Source of the DNA: Lingula anatina
Lineage: Eukaryota; Brachiopoda; Lingulata; Lingulida; Lingulidae
Direction: 5' to 3'
NCBI RefSeq assembly: GCF_001039355.2
Contig: NW_019775406.1
Location: forward strand, 232,384 to 296,383
Length of the DNA stretch: 64,000 nucleotides
Both the position numbers and the translations under genes were made by a program. Below, in pieces: positions 24,301 to 34,626 of this stretch (positions within the stretch are counted from its first letter, which is position 1; each line of letters starts with the position of its first letter). The notes beneath the pieces were generated by a model. It saw only the letters and a list, made by a program, of their open reading frames with translations, searched no databases and was not told the DNA's origin.

Positions 24301-25841
24301 CAATAGCAGTCCCTATAGTAACAGAGTTTTCTTCAGACCTCGTTAATACCACAGCAGCTATGGACATTACCACTTTTCCCTCAGCTAACAATAACAATAC
24401 CACTGTCACTGATACTCTTATAACAGTAACAACTGAGGTCAGCCCTGTTTCAACTGAAACCTATGTAACCACGACAACAGAGACTGCCATCTCTACTATA
24501 GGTGGCTCTGGTGATACCATGACGACCCAGGAGATGACCTCTGGTGATATTTCTGTTAATTCCACCACAGAGGGCACATCAGAGGTGGTCACCACGACAC
24601 CGGCACCTGGTATTGCAACACAAACAGCATCCATTGGGATAAATGCAACCCAGAATTATGACGATACAGAAACTATTACTGTTAATGTTACTGCTACTGC
24701 TACAGACAATGTTACTACAGTGTCTCCACTGTATATGAGTACTAGCAGTGACAGTAGCAGTACAATGGTGCCAAGTCCCAGTGTGACTGGTGCAAACAAC
24801 GTCTCATCATCTGTTGGATCAACAGAGATTGTAAATACAACTAGTGGTGTTATTACTGACAATGTAACTGCCGAACCAATGATGACGTCAACAGCAACAA
24901 TATTACATGTTACAAATGAAACTGTTTCAATAAACAGTACTACTGAGGAGACATCCAGTTTAGTTACTGATATGACTACAATGTCATTTACTGCCAGCAC
25001 GCCATCTACAGTTGAAGTAAGTGATAATGTCACCAGAGCATCAAATGACTCTCTGGGCCCTGACGTAGCAGTGACATCTCCCACAGTGCCAAAGACAATG
25101 TCAACTTCTGGGATCACGTCTGCAGTGACAGACTTTTCAGTAACTGAATCTCAAACAAACACTGCTTTAAAAACAACAGCAACGACAGCAACAATCAGTA
25201 CGACAGTAACATCACCAACAACTACAGTATCATCAACAATACCTTCTACAGTGCCAATTGTTGAATCATCAACAACATCATCCATTCTTACAAGTACAGT
25301 AGCAAGTACAATTAACAATAACAGTGCCATTATAACAACCAGACCTGCTGTTGCCAGTACAACAACAACGACAGCAGCAACAAGGTTGACAACCACCAGT
25401 ACAACTTACAGAACTACCAGTTCCACCAAAGCCATGGTAACCAAGGGCACATCTCCATGGCAACCTCCAGTCACCGTGGACACCACACCAACAACTGTTA
25501 ACAACCGGACCAATGAAACTGCAGTTGAAGTGGCGTCTGCGGGACTGTCACCTAGTCAAATCACGGGCATTGCTACAGGATCTATTATCGGTTTCTGGCT
25601 CATTCTAGGTCCAGCTATTTGCATAATGTGTAAGATTCGCGACAGGCGACGTGAGGAGAGAGAAAAGTCACGTCAAATAGACAACGACACCAGCACGTTT
25701 TTTGAGGAAATGGTTTTTATGGAGCTCGCACGTGCTCGCGCTAAGAAATATAATACAGATATCGAGGATGAGGGGGAGGTGGAGAAACTGACCTGGAATC
25801 ACCGAGTAGACTCTAAAGGAGTGATGACCTCGGAATTATGA
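21315..25841 (+). CDS. mucin-like Ser/Thr-rich single-pass membrane protein, uncharacterised
   Basis: A single open frame of 1508 codons. The ATG at 21315 is the first in-frame Met after an in-frame stop (21183-21185) and has a good Kozak context (AAGATGG). Residues ~82-102 (WPWWILTMLCCLTLTTG) form a hydrophobic segment, a late signal peptide or anchor. Residues ~103-550 are polar and basic. R552-T-K-R555 is a furin-type site, followed by KKR. Residues ~580-1400 are dominated by Thr/Ser/Pro, with many N-x-T/S sequons and TTTTT runs, as in mucin domains. A transmembrane helix (GIATGSIIGFWLILGPAICI) lies at ~1418-1437, then basic CKIRDRRREEREKSR and a ~69-residue tail ending SEL. No Cys occurs between the two hydrophobic segments. 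I infer a heavily O-glycosylated cell-surface protein; no named family is recognised. It is nested antisense in a KIF13 intron. Poly(A) signals follow at 26386. Upstream exons are possible. Confidence 0.75.
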   Translation: MANVHYKYQTGWMGDCLSRPHHSVGGSSKRHRRLNNRFPLTPYWPVKNGRSLKSGILKHPSFSGHPWSVKKQWTLTSWPHTWPWWILTMLCCLTLTTGVPLATVGSGQTKFSTVEKVTSLDNVQMRAENLSKIMDLFYQRLSGRKGELKGEKESSNPMMVLNNFKIDTQFHKMPIRNPTRRMSITSNPRSLHLIQISKYFSNRLSNLPEDQTDSKTNYFLKRSFRGRGQGHGRTHPQFLSSALNWDIWHMTMDSTDHRGQTPGSKLNLVKGQHPAVHRDTNKGLVSGQLQHPEFHSKILTGATTSHVDYDRQLGSPIHPEDQSLIRTGATAGALTQKQFKTSVYHDPQGAYSNGPRGTVSYDKMLTYNGHKNSVHEDTRADIQGVIIDDLSDMKDMNSVKHRVTSANENSDTPTALVSQREHNGLFRGPVTLSENHAEKNTDSVSNTRSNPSPLKRNFQLRPSLIARPLVPHRMTSDPDRRKGDILEMLSQPRSWQNWAKLNELISINSRHMSRFSRVSNQQEQQRSQLETPAPDRGTKLSSHSSNLHKTHRTKRGIFSNLDLGLVRLKKRDGKDIDPDPQTTQPPTSLQSSTLNSLSGTAENDMKTSNNIDPTITIPGYVLSASSGRPGTKEKENTPSTAGGATTMDASSTADLKSMSEEEEVEDVPQGRDPRDMSFPPGYEPPGNVTSTQGSLLSPPPPPRALPLTMDKVPNATTLPDSQTVKSSTVTVQSTTLTTTTTSTVTTMPMKTMKEMQGDSIENSAIDKQTVVRTTLGPTSLEATTTPGPILTPASTVTEPSVTSDQVMTPDPAMTSDPNSVTDTQSTGSSQYSTTVSSLTTTTNSDIPTKYLPQGESGTTENQAVENTGKKITTTASATSSTGVAMTTMGDGLKENTSATTSTTTTTVADPIATESMNPDNKGYITTITMSTSQGAHEEVTTTPAPTTSTVIPSTSTSDQNSFTTEGLDVDTTIAAAIESPSTTTTSPITDGGSVTTIAVPIVTEFSSDLVNTTAAMDITTFPSANNNNTTVTDTLITVTTEVSPVSTETYVTTTTETAISTIGGSGDTMTTQEMTSGDISVNSTTEGTSEVVTTTPAPGIATQTASIGINATQNYDDTETITVNVTATATDNVTTVSPLYMSTSSDSSSTMVPSPSVTGANNVSSSVGSTEIVNTTSGVITDNVTAEPMMTSTATILHVTNETVSINSTTEETSSLVTDMTTMSFTASTPSTVEVSDNVTRASNDSLGPDVAVTSPTVPKTMSTSGITSAVTDFSVTESQTNTALKTTATTATISTTVTSPTTTVSSTIPSTVPIVESSTTSSILTSTVASTINNNSAIITTRPAVASTTTTTAATRLTTTSTTYRTTSSTKAMVTKGTSPWQPPVTVDTTPTTVNNRTNETAVEVASAGLSPSQITGIATGSIIGFWLILGPAICIMCKIRDRRREEREKSRQIDNDTSTFFEEMVFMELARARAKKYNTDIEDEGEVEKLTWNHRVDSKGVMTSEL

Positions 25842-26739
25842 TGACACTGCGTTAAATTTTAATTGAAATTATTTTATTATCATTAACAGCTTCTTTATTA
25901 CAAGTGCTCGTTTCAATCATGTCAGGCAAATTATTGTGACTGAGAGTAGAATCTCTTGATAATATTAAATTTATTAAAAGTAGTTCTCAGATTCAGCTTT
26001 ACTGAGTTTTTCTGTGAAGTTTAATCAATATGATTTGGAGAAAATGCAAAGATGCCAAATCTGACTTAATCTGATGAACTGTGGATAGAATTAGCTTCAT
26101 GTAGTATAGCACAGAACAAATTTAATGTTGTTAGAAATGTAACCTAGCGAGTTACATCTTGTATTGCATACCTGTCATGAAAAATGTTCATGACAACACT
26201 TCATGAAAAAAGTTTGTAAAAAAGATCTGCTGACTGCTGTTACGGAGGTCATCTATTATTCTGCTTTTCACCTCAAATATAATTTTAAGATCTAGATACT
26301 GCCATAATACAGTCTCAAATGTACATTTTTATTATGAATATGGTAACATAAGCTCAACGTTATATAATTTTCTCTCATTATTATAAATAAACATAAAATA
26401 AATCATCTTCTGAACTGAAACATCCTCACTGAAGCCCCTATATTACTGTCATATTCTTATTGAAACTCTGCTCAAATAAAATCATACGAGGATGCAAGCT
26501 ATTCTAAGTCATCCAAATAATTTATTAGTCCTTATTCTACATTGAATCTGGGATGAGACTGTCATTCAGAGAAAAAAGTTGGAAATATGGCATGAGGTCC
26601 ATGGAACCCTTAGCATTGATCACAAAAAATGATATTTTTGGCTTCCAAAGTTTGAAATCTTCGATAGTCGAAACAATCTCACAACTGTTTAATTTAGACA
26701 GCTAGCTTGAAATCCATCCAGCTGTACAATTGTGAACCT
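25842..26739 (+). other. probable 3' UTR and downstream sequence of the mucin-like gene
   Basis: AT-rich sequence after the stop codon, with AATAAA signals near 26386, 26397 and 26475. Nothing else recognised. Confidence 0.4.
26386..26402 (+). terminator. candidate polyadenylation signals of the mucin-like gene
   Basis: Two AATAAA hexamers at 26386-26391 and 26397-26402, about 550 bases after the stop codon at 25841, in AT-rich sequence. A further AATAAA occurs near 26475. Position fits a 3' UTR end but no transcript evidence is available. Confidence 0.4.
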
Positions 26740-26881
26740 GGGCCCCGTAACTTGAAAGCATCGCGCATTGCGACCGAGTGCAAGCGTCACTATTCCGTAA
26801 CTTGCCCCATATGGGAGTTATGATGGAAAAGAGCCTCTTGCGCTCGATTGCAATGCGCGATGCTTTCGAGTTACGGGGCCC
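26740..26881. mobile_element. 142-bp GC-rich foldback MITE
   Basis: Left end GGGCCCCGTAACTTGAAAGC continues ATCGCGCATTGCGACCGAG. The right end is its reverse complement (CTTTCGAGTTACGGGGCCC) with few changes over ~45 bases. It is far richer in CpG than its surroundings. No clear target-site duplication. Confidence 0.75.
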
Positions 26882-28830
26882 TGAATTAGATCAGATGTGA
26901 ATGTAGCCCAACATCTACGCAATATTATCCAGCTTGCAGCAATCCACAAAGTTGACTCACTGGCTCCGATTCCACCCATTTTAAATGTCCAATTTACATC
27001 CAAGGCTATTAAGGTAATTTATGTCCCTCTTTGCACAGTAGCATATAAATTGGGCTGTTAACCTTTTTGGTGTCCTAAACATTTATAGAAACACCCACAC
27101 AATAATAAGAATGGTAATACAGATATCAATTTATTTTTATTTAGTCAGGATTTGAAGACAAAAGCTAATATTGCTAAAATCACAGACTATAGATACAATG
27201 CCTTATAATAGTGAACTAAAAAGGTTTTGTGCCTTGAAGAAAATGAATTGCTTTTTTATCAAATTTATTTCTATTAATGGAATTTTAAACGTTTCAAAAT
27301 ATTCACAAAAGCAGTGCTGAACTATAGTGCTGAGGTTTAAAATTAAGTTCAATGTAGTATTCCTAAGTCTTGTTTACTGTTCAGTCAGTACATCATTCTT
27401 GTGTCATGTTTTAGCTGTCATGACTGTGACATCTTATAATAAGGCATTTTTTATCTTATAAGCAAGGGGTCCCAATGTTTGAGGTAAGTCTGGACTTATT
27501 CCAAATGGCCTTCTTAAAACAAGGGCTGTTCACTGGAATAGAACACTTCATTGCTGTGCTCCAACCATGCCATACTGAAAACACAAGGTTCTGTTAAATA
27601 TCAAATACTTTGTCTTAAAAGAACTTAAACTTAAGAAATGGATGCATTACATGCAAGGGTGAATGCGGCAATTTATTGTAAAGCAGGCTATCTTCAAAAC
27701 TCCTTTGGACTAAGTTTAGAGGTTGAATTAATATTCTCTGAAGTCAATTTTCTTAAAAGAAGACCTGGCTGTATTCATGAAGGCCATATGTAGGACTGCA
27801 GCCAATAACTTCAAATTGGGCTTTTTTTTTCTGAAAAAGTGGACCTTTTTACTTCCTAGGTCGTTCCATCTTGAGAAGCAGCATAAAAACCTAAAAATAT
27901 TTTTGAAGTAGACTGGTCCTTTTCCTCCCAAAAGTGCAGTTTTTCCACCCCTCCCCAACTAGGGAGTCACTGTCCACGGTATAACCACAACAGAGTGAGC
28001 AACTTTTAAATGTTCTCTCCTTTCTTGTGTATTGTAATATTGAGGACACATAATGTTTCAATGTCACAGTATTTTCACGCCCCTTTAAGCTGAATTGCAT
28101 GAAAAGCATCCTCTCAATCCCGCCAGAAATGGATATCTCCACATCTATTATCCTTATAGACTTAGGCAGCTTAGTCGTAAAACTTGATCCCTCCCTCAAA
28201 AGAACTTTATAAAAAATCTTGTTTCCATCTATCTTACCTGTCTGGTTAAGATTTCAAGGCACGAAGTCAAGTCGCTTTTAAGACATTATAACACCTATCC
28301 ATTATAATACCCATTATATAAACTTCCCTAAAGACCCCAAGTCTAAAATTTCAATTTTGTTTCAACAAATGAGAGATTTCAACTGCACTTGATAGCAGGC
28401 AAATGTCTTGTTAATTTTAAAATGTATTTAAACTACTTTATGAGTAAAGAAGATGTGTTAATTTAGTTTATTCTGCAATCTACAAATACGACAAAAGTCC
28501 TAGAGTAAAATTAATCTCAGATAAAAAGAACTTAAAAATTACTGAATGAGCATTTTTTTATTTATCGGTAAAAAAATGGCCAGTCAAGAAACTTGATGCT
28601 CTTCACAACTTTCAACTTTCTGAAAGAAGTAACATGGTGCCACCTATTGGTGGACAGAGAAAATAGTAACAAGAGCTGTCCAAATTTATCATTTTATATA
28701 AATATTAAAACGATTTATTGTTAACATTATTTAACAAGCAGAAGCTACAGTGACATCTGTTGGCAGATATTGAAGTTACAAAACAATCCTTATACTGCAA
28801 TGATTATATTCAAAACATCTTGCATATCTA

Positions 28831-28834
28831 CACA

Positions 28835-28881
<47 letters not shown>
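28831..28881. repeat. (AC)n microsatellite
   Basis: AC repeat with a few T interruptions at its left end. Confidence 0.95.
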
Positions 28882-28884
<3 letters not shown>

Positions 28885-29271
28885 CAAATGCACACACAGA
28901 CAAAAAGTAATTCCCTTCCGATTTTCTTCGAAAGCTGGTTAAAATGAAATGTTAACCTCAGTCCCATGAATAAGAGCAATACTACCAACCACTCTTTCAT
29001 TAGAAAGATATAACAATCAATAAAAATGCCCTGGGCTTATCAAGTTGACACAAATGAGGGCTAATATTTTCCACACTGATAAGGAAACGTAACAGACTTG
29101 GCTGCCTCAAGAGTTAGTGTGTTTATAGAAAAATTGGGGTTTACGTTTTAGGAATTATTTCAGTAGTTGTTCTATGTATTGTTTCCTTGCCAAAATATGT
29201 GCATGAAGTCATGATTCTCCCCCCTCTGGATGTACATGTATGTTTTTTCCGTCTGTGTGTCTGCCTGGTTG

Positions 29272-29274
<3 letters not shown>

Positions 29275-29313
<39 letters not shown>
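29275..29313. repeat. (TC)n microsatellite
   Basis: About 18 TC units in the KIF13 intron. Confidence 0.95.
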
Positions 29314-29315
<2 letters not shown>

Positions 29316-29444
29316 GTTTTTAAGTGTTGGTGTCTTTGTCTGCCTCCTTGATTTTATTCATCACTCTAGCTGGCTGAAGCTGTTGGTCTGTCTTTGTATG
29401 CATGTATACGTCTCTTCTGTAAACAGTGTAAATTGTAAATGGAA

Positions 29445-29476
<32 letters not shown>

Positions 29477-30804
29477 ATGTATGTACATGCACTTTGTTGT
29501 CTAATTGACTGACATTTGTTTTTTGTACATCTTCCTCCTTATCTCTACTAAATACATGTACACAGATTCAATGTAATCCAGCATAATATTTGCTCAGCAT
29601 TTTCATATCACATTCCATATCAAATTCAATCTTACCATTGTTTTAATGACCACTTCTTAAATCAACTTAAAACCACCTGCCTAAATTGAACTCCAGATTT
29701 GCATTCAATTTATCTTCAAATGTGAGTGAATGTCATAGAAATCACAGTCACAGCACCTGTTAGCAGGCTAGAAATTTTAGCAAGTTGTCTGACACTTATA
29801 ATTACGGCACATTTTGGGTGCACACTTCAAGTACACACCTTTTCCCTGACAAATGAAGCCCGCTGATTTTAATCCAAATCCAGTGATCCAGTAACAAAAT
29901 TATGAAATCAAATCAGACACAGTGTCTGTCCATAAAAACAAGCGATGGTTTGAAAGGACCTTCTGAACAATCATATATGACAAGATCCACTGAAGAAGGT
30001 GTCATGCTAAGCTGCAACAGATAAATATAATTGGCCTGGATAGTCTTACTGATTCTGAATATAATTTGTAGCCAATCAATTTGTATTAAGACCTTATTAA
30101 AGACCTGGCATACCAATTTAAACATACTTTATTCGAGTAAACTACAACCACGAACCTCACATCACCTTTCCGTCAATCTACTGGCTTTAAAAAGCAGGGG
30201 CTGACAGGATAAAGGTGCTGCAGTTGTCAACCATAATAAGTTTATTCTGTACCTTAAATATCCCTTTGAAAATAAAACCTTGTTCATTACCCTAAATTAG
30301 GGGCCACTCCTGTTTTATTTTAAGCAATAGACGACTAAAAAAAAACTATGTCTTATAATATAGACCAACGTTTAGTTTTCACTTCTATTGTGAGACTGTC
30401 TCTTTTCTGGTTCACTAGAAATTCTTGATAAGCTATATCACGTTGCAGGAGGCCAATCCTCTCACGAGAACCCGATTTATTAATGTTTTTGGGATTTGGT
30501 TTTGGATTGTTAATAAAAGCTTATCAACGCCATCATATGAAATTAAGGTACTACACGGAGCTGCCTTGGGTGCTGCATATACACGTACCTGTCTATGACT
30601 CATGGGGCAACTTTCAATTACAGGACTTTGAATTTTATTTTTTTTTTAAGTCTAAATAACAGATCCAATCAGGGTCTGAACAAGTGGAAAGTAATAACAC
30701 TAGTAACACTACTAGCTAGGTTATTCCAAGGGTTTTTTTAACAGGTTTAAAACTCAGATTTACATTATGTGAGAGCCAGCAGCAGATAATGCCAAGTAGG
30801 AATG

Positions 30805-31095
30805 TAGAGATCAGATTTTCCTTCATGAGACTAACTTGGACAGAGTGCAATTAAGTCCAAGTACCTGTAGGGAAATCGGATTTTCATGTATGCAACAAAT
30901 GAGATGGTGCAAGTTGGAACAAGTACACATGCACCTGTAGAGAAATCAGATTTTCGTGTTTGAGACAAACAAGAAGACACTGCAAGCAAGGATAAGTGCC
31001 TGACAGGAAATCGGATTTTCATATATGAGATGAAGGAGACGATGTAAGTTGGAACAAGTGTACCCGAATAGAAATCAAATTTTTAATTTTTGAGA
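30805..31095. repeat. 65-70 bp minisatellite, about 4.5 copies
   Basis: The core GAAATCGGATTTTCATGTAT recurs with TCRGATTTTC at 30811, 30876, 30946, 31011 and (decayed) 31075. Linkers share GCAAGTTGGAACAAGTACAC. Confidence 0.85.
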
Positions 31096-32232
31096 TGATC
31101 AAATCAGAAACTAAGGTAATTGCCACTGTATCCTTTTAATGTGGAAAATATCTGCAAAATATATATATATATATATTTTTTAGAAATTTCTTTTTCCAAT
31201 ATCAACAACTATTGGATAAGAACACAGATCATGAGAGGGAGCTTTTTTCTTGAAAAAAATCATTTCAAAACGAGAAAACAAGGCGTTTAAGTTTAAACAA
31301 GGTTTTCTATAATCCATAACATCATCTAGCTTATGACATCACTTCCTGTTTTGAAGAATAAATTCTGGTCAACAGTTCGGGGAAGTGTAAAGAAAACATT
31401 CAAGTGATAATTATACCATACCGTACATGAATATTTTTTTCACCTTTCCATTGAAATCTGCATTATTTGTTCATCAGGGATACCTAACAAATGTCATTCC
31501 AAAACCAAACGTTTTGCAGGAGAAATTTCAGAAGGATGACATAATTGCCACTGGTGTCACGACAAATACAGTGTGGTATGACTGTGGGATAAAAAGCAGT
31601 GGAATCTATATAAAATTATGTAACAGCCAAATTGTCATCACCATCGTTTTAGAAGAAGTGAAAACACTTAAAAATATGCATTAAAACTACAGGTGACCAG
31701 GAGCTCGAACCAGCTGGAGATGGATTTATCTGCTTATTCCAGTTATTCAAAAAGAGGACTTCTAATACTGAACACAAGTACTTGAATACCGGGCAAGTAA
31801 CACTGGTCAGGCATAACAGTAACACTAGCCAGATTCAAACGTCACATTGGTCTTCAGAAGTCATATAGGTCAGCTTCCACAGTCACGCTGGTCAGCTTCA
31901 ATAGTAACACTATTGGTCAGCTGGCAATTGACAGTGGCGCAGACCAAGCACTTGGATATTACTAGAACAATGCCAAGGATTTGTTGCCTACCAGACATCA
32001 GTTATAAATGATCAACAGCAGTACTGACTGATAGATAGATAACAATTTTCAACTAAGTACACATGTCAAATAAGGTATTTTACTCCAACTGAGAATGAGA
32101 AATGATTAAAACAAAATAAGTAAGGACCTCACACCTTGGAAATAATAATGTACTCAAGACAAATGTCACTAAATTGTAGTATTAAAAGGGATTAGATCTA
32201 GTCTGCCTTCTGAGCAGTTAAAATCTATCTCA
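31096..32232. other. intron, nothing firmly recognised
   Basis: AT-rich, with a short (AT)n at ~31155. Short GGTCAGCTTC-type repeats occur at about 31860-31930. No gene supported. Confidence 0.45.
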
Positions 32233-32293
32233 AGGTCACAACAAGGTCACTTCAGGGTCAGTGAAAGGTCAACTCAAGGTCACTTCAAGGTCA
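32233..32293 (+). promoter_or_regulatory. six-copy DR5 nuclear-receptor half-site array
   Basis: AGGTCA-type half-sites start at 32233, 32244, 32255 (GGGTCA), 32266, 32277 and 32288, each exactly 11 bases after the last. Every neighbouring pair is therefore a direct repeat with a 5-base spacer. DR5 is the classical RAR/RXR response-element geometry. Most copies read AAGGTCA, so monomer binders (ERR, FTZ-F1/SF-1 type) would fit too. It could instead be a short 11-bp minisatellite that happens to match the motif. Confidence 0.5.
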
Positions 32294-32315
32294 TCAACCG
32301 ATAATCACAGATACA

Positions 32316-32525
32316 ATGTTTTCCACGTTGGAAATAGCATCGATTGCAGCAGGAGCTCTGTTGGCAAGCATAATATGTCTCCATCTCTGTGTTTTCATTG
32401 GCTGTCAGTGTTGTCGCTGGCATTCACGCTCAGTGCACTGCGTGACCCAAGTGGAGGCCAGAGATCACTATATCGTAACTGTGCGACCACGAGTGATCAA
32501 TGACTGCCACGTTACCCCACTATGA
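32316..32525 (+). CDS. candidate 69-residue single-span membrane microprotein
   Basis: ATG at 32316 (A at -3) to TGA at 32523-32525. Residues ~5-30 (EIASIAAGALLASIICLHLC) are strongly hydrophobic. They are followed by VFIGCQCCRW, a juxtamembrane Cys cluster of the type that is often palmitoylated, and then by a polar tail (VEARDHYIVTVRPRVINDCH). It begins 22 bases after a six-copy DR5 nuclear-receptor half-site array, and an AATAAA lies at 32586-32591. It sits antisense in the KIF13 intron, 450 bases from the switch I exon. An ORF of this length could arise by chance; the organised hydrophobic-then-Cys-then-basic layout is the reason to list it. It could also be the last exon of a longer gene. 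Confidence 0.35.
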   Translation: MFSTLEIASIAAGALLASIICLHLCVFIGCQCCRWHSRSVHCVTQVEARDHYIVTVRPRVINDCHVTPL

Positions 32526-32974
32526 TCACGGTGCTGTCAAGCAAGGTAATGACAGAACAGTGTTTATTTGTTTGGCAAAACCACAAATAAACTGCAGTCT
32601 AGACTGAAAAATGGTTATGAGGTTTAAAAGAAGTGTTGGTAATTTTGAATCATCTAAAGTTGAGAAAAGATGGAACATTTTTACACTTGACTGTAAAGGT
32701 ATATATTATGTATAAATTATATACGTCATACACAGAAATAATACTTAATTGTAAATAAACAAACAGACACAAACACACACATCCAAGCACAATAACTAAA
32801 ATCTAAGCTCATTCCTCCATGCACCTTTTCCACATTTATTAATATGAAAAAAAAATCTATGTGGGATATTTGCTGTTGTTGTCATTTTTCTGTTGTGTCA
32901 TAAAATCAATTCTGCAAGTGTTCATCTGAAGGAATTTCTGAGACAAGAGCGAATTAAAAAAAAAATTCACTTAC

Positions 32975-33109
32975 CCCACTCTGCAGATCTGTCATGGTGG
33001 TGGTGAGAATGATGCTGAAGACAGCATGTGAACGACTACTTTCACTGTTCATGTTTGTGGCAGCGACAGTACGCGATTTGTTGCCCTCTGACATTAAATT
33101 GTCTATGTC
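32975..33109 (-). CDS. KIF13: KIF13-like exon: switch I
   Basis: 135 nt, exactly 45 codons, from [20 protein letters not shown] to [10 protein letters not shown]. It contains [10 protein letters not shown], the switch I loop (NxxSSRSH) that senses the gamma-phosphate of ATP. Donor GTAAGT opens a ~29.5 kb intron that hosts an unrelated gene on the other strand. Confidence 0.95.
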
Positions 33110-33655
33110 CTGTAAAGAAAATAATTATTTTTCCAGAATCTATTTACCATTTCAGCCTTGATTTTGGATTTTAAGGAATATTTATAAAGATGGCCTTATG
33201 AACAAAATAAACTGGGGTGGCATTGTTCTTCAGTTTTAGGTAGCATTCACAACAGCTGTCTAACATATTGGCAGATCAAATATGGCCATCCAACGGGAAT
33301 GCTTGTCGCATAATCCCTATTGGGAATCTATTGAGTTTTTGTTAGAGGAGTATGCCGCAAGCTTTTAAGTGAGTCGACCAAATTTGATCTGAAGTTCTGT
33401 TAGTCCGCAGGCAACTTTTTTGGAATACAGCCGTCAACTCCGTTAAAACTCTTATTTTCACCTAAAAATCTCCGAGAAGTCCCTTTTATAGTAAAAAAAT
33501 AAATTAAAACAAAAATAATACTTAAATACATTCACCTAAAAATAACTGCAATATTTCAAAACAAATTGACTCTAAACATTACTCTAAAAGGAAGAAAAAT
33601 CTTAACATTTTTCTCATTATTTACTTCACCAGTGTGAAGAGAGAAGTTCCCTGAC
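33110..33655. other. KIF13 intron holding a MITE
   Basis: Intron between the switch I exon and the GPYVDGLS exon; contains the foldback element at ~33250-33410. Confidence 0.8.
33250..33410. mobile_element. foldback MITE with CAAATATGGCC arms (copy 1)
   Basis: AGATCAAATATGGCCATCC at the left and GGTCG/ACCAAATTTGATCT at the right are inverted; TGCTTGTCGCATAATCCC and ATGCCGCAAGCTTTTAAG pair inside. Related copies are at 60011-60195 and 63111-63231. Confidence 0.7.
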
Positions 33656-33743
33656 CTGAAAGTTTGACACAGCTAACGAGGACAGCCCATCCACATAAGG
33701 TCCCAGGATGTTGTGCTCTCTGACGCGCAAGTTCTGGCGACCA
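33656..33743 (-). CDS. KIF13: KIF13-like exon: LRVREH..GPYVDGLS
   Basis: 88 nt giving GRQNLRVREHNILGPYVDGL then SSLAVSNFQ, matching the KVREHKVLGPYVDGLSQLAV stretch of KIF13. Acceptor ATTTTCAG; donor GTCAGG. Confidence 0.94.
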
Positions 33744-33893
33744 CTGAAAATATAACAATAATTAGAATAAATTACAACTTTCATTGGCTACAAAATACAC
33801 ACACTATTAACAAGATTGAATTTCCCTTCAATTTCTACAACTTATAATATTGCGATAACAATTATATTAATAATCATAATATTATTAATTACG

Positions 33894-33941
<48 letters not shown>

Positions 33942-34626
33942 GTTTAGAACTAGAACTTCCACACTTTCTGATAAGTATTTAGTTGTCTTCAATTTAAGGG
34001 AAGCTGATGTTTATAAATTTAATGCAAACATTTTCTCTAATTCATTATTATAAAATATTATAATAAAGACCAAAATTCATTAATATATCACCAATAAGAG
34101 ACATGGCATTTTTTGTCTTGCTATAATAATCACCACTAAAACTGAAGTTTCACATGATAATGTTCCATTATTCTAGGAAAAGTCAAAAGACTAATGAGGG
34201 TGTGACAGACATGAAATGCCATGATGAAAATTCATCTGTGTAGTATATTAATAAATGATCAACTTTTCACGAAAAAATATTTTTGCAGAGTATATAACTC
34301 CAATATTATGTAGAAAGTAAAGAGTTTAAACTCATGATCAAGAATATGTTAGTTGAGCTGTCACAACCAAAAACACAATCTCAGTAACCCTTCTTGATAC
34401 CTGAACTGGACTGGCAGCAAAGTGATAGGAAGGGAAAGTTATCCAGTATGTCCTGGGAGACAAAGGGTATCATCTATTCACAGATGTAAATTACAGTTGA
34501 TCTAACAACACCAGGTCTTTAAGGAAGTCTATCATTTCACCACAGGGATTTGGCAACATCTTCTGACCACAGAAACCTAGGCCAGAAAGTCAAACAACAC
34601 AGGGGACTGGGCCATAAAGTCATATT
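33744..34626. other. KIF13 intron with (TAA)n
   Basis: (TAA)n at ~33894-33942 in AT-rich sequence; nothing else recognised. Confidence 0.6.

Larger units (their letters stand above)
26882..30800. other. intron with microsatellites, no gene recognised
   Basis: Contains (AC)n at 28831-28881, (TC)n at 29275-29313 and (GT)n at ~29446-29475. The remaining sequence is AT-rich and without supported coding potential on either strand. Confidence 0.5.

Noticed and set aside
24119-25117. Long minus-strand Val-rich frames opposite the mucin domain
   Set aside because: They are antisense shadows of Thr/Ser codons (ACN/TCN read as NGT/NGA), a common artefact over mucin-type sequence.
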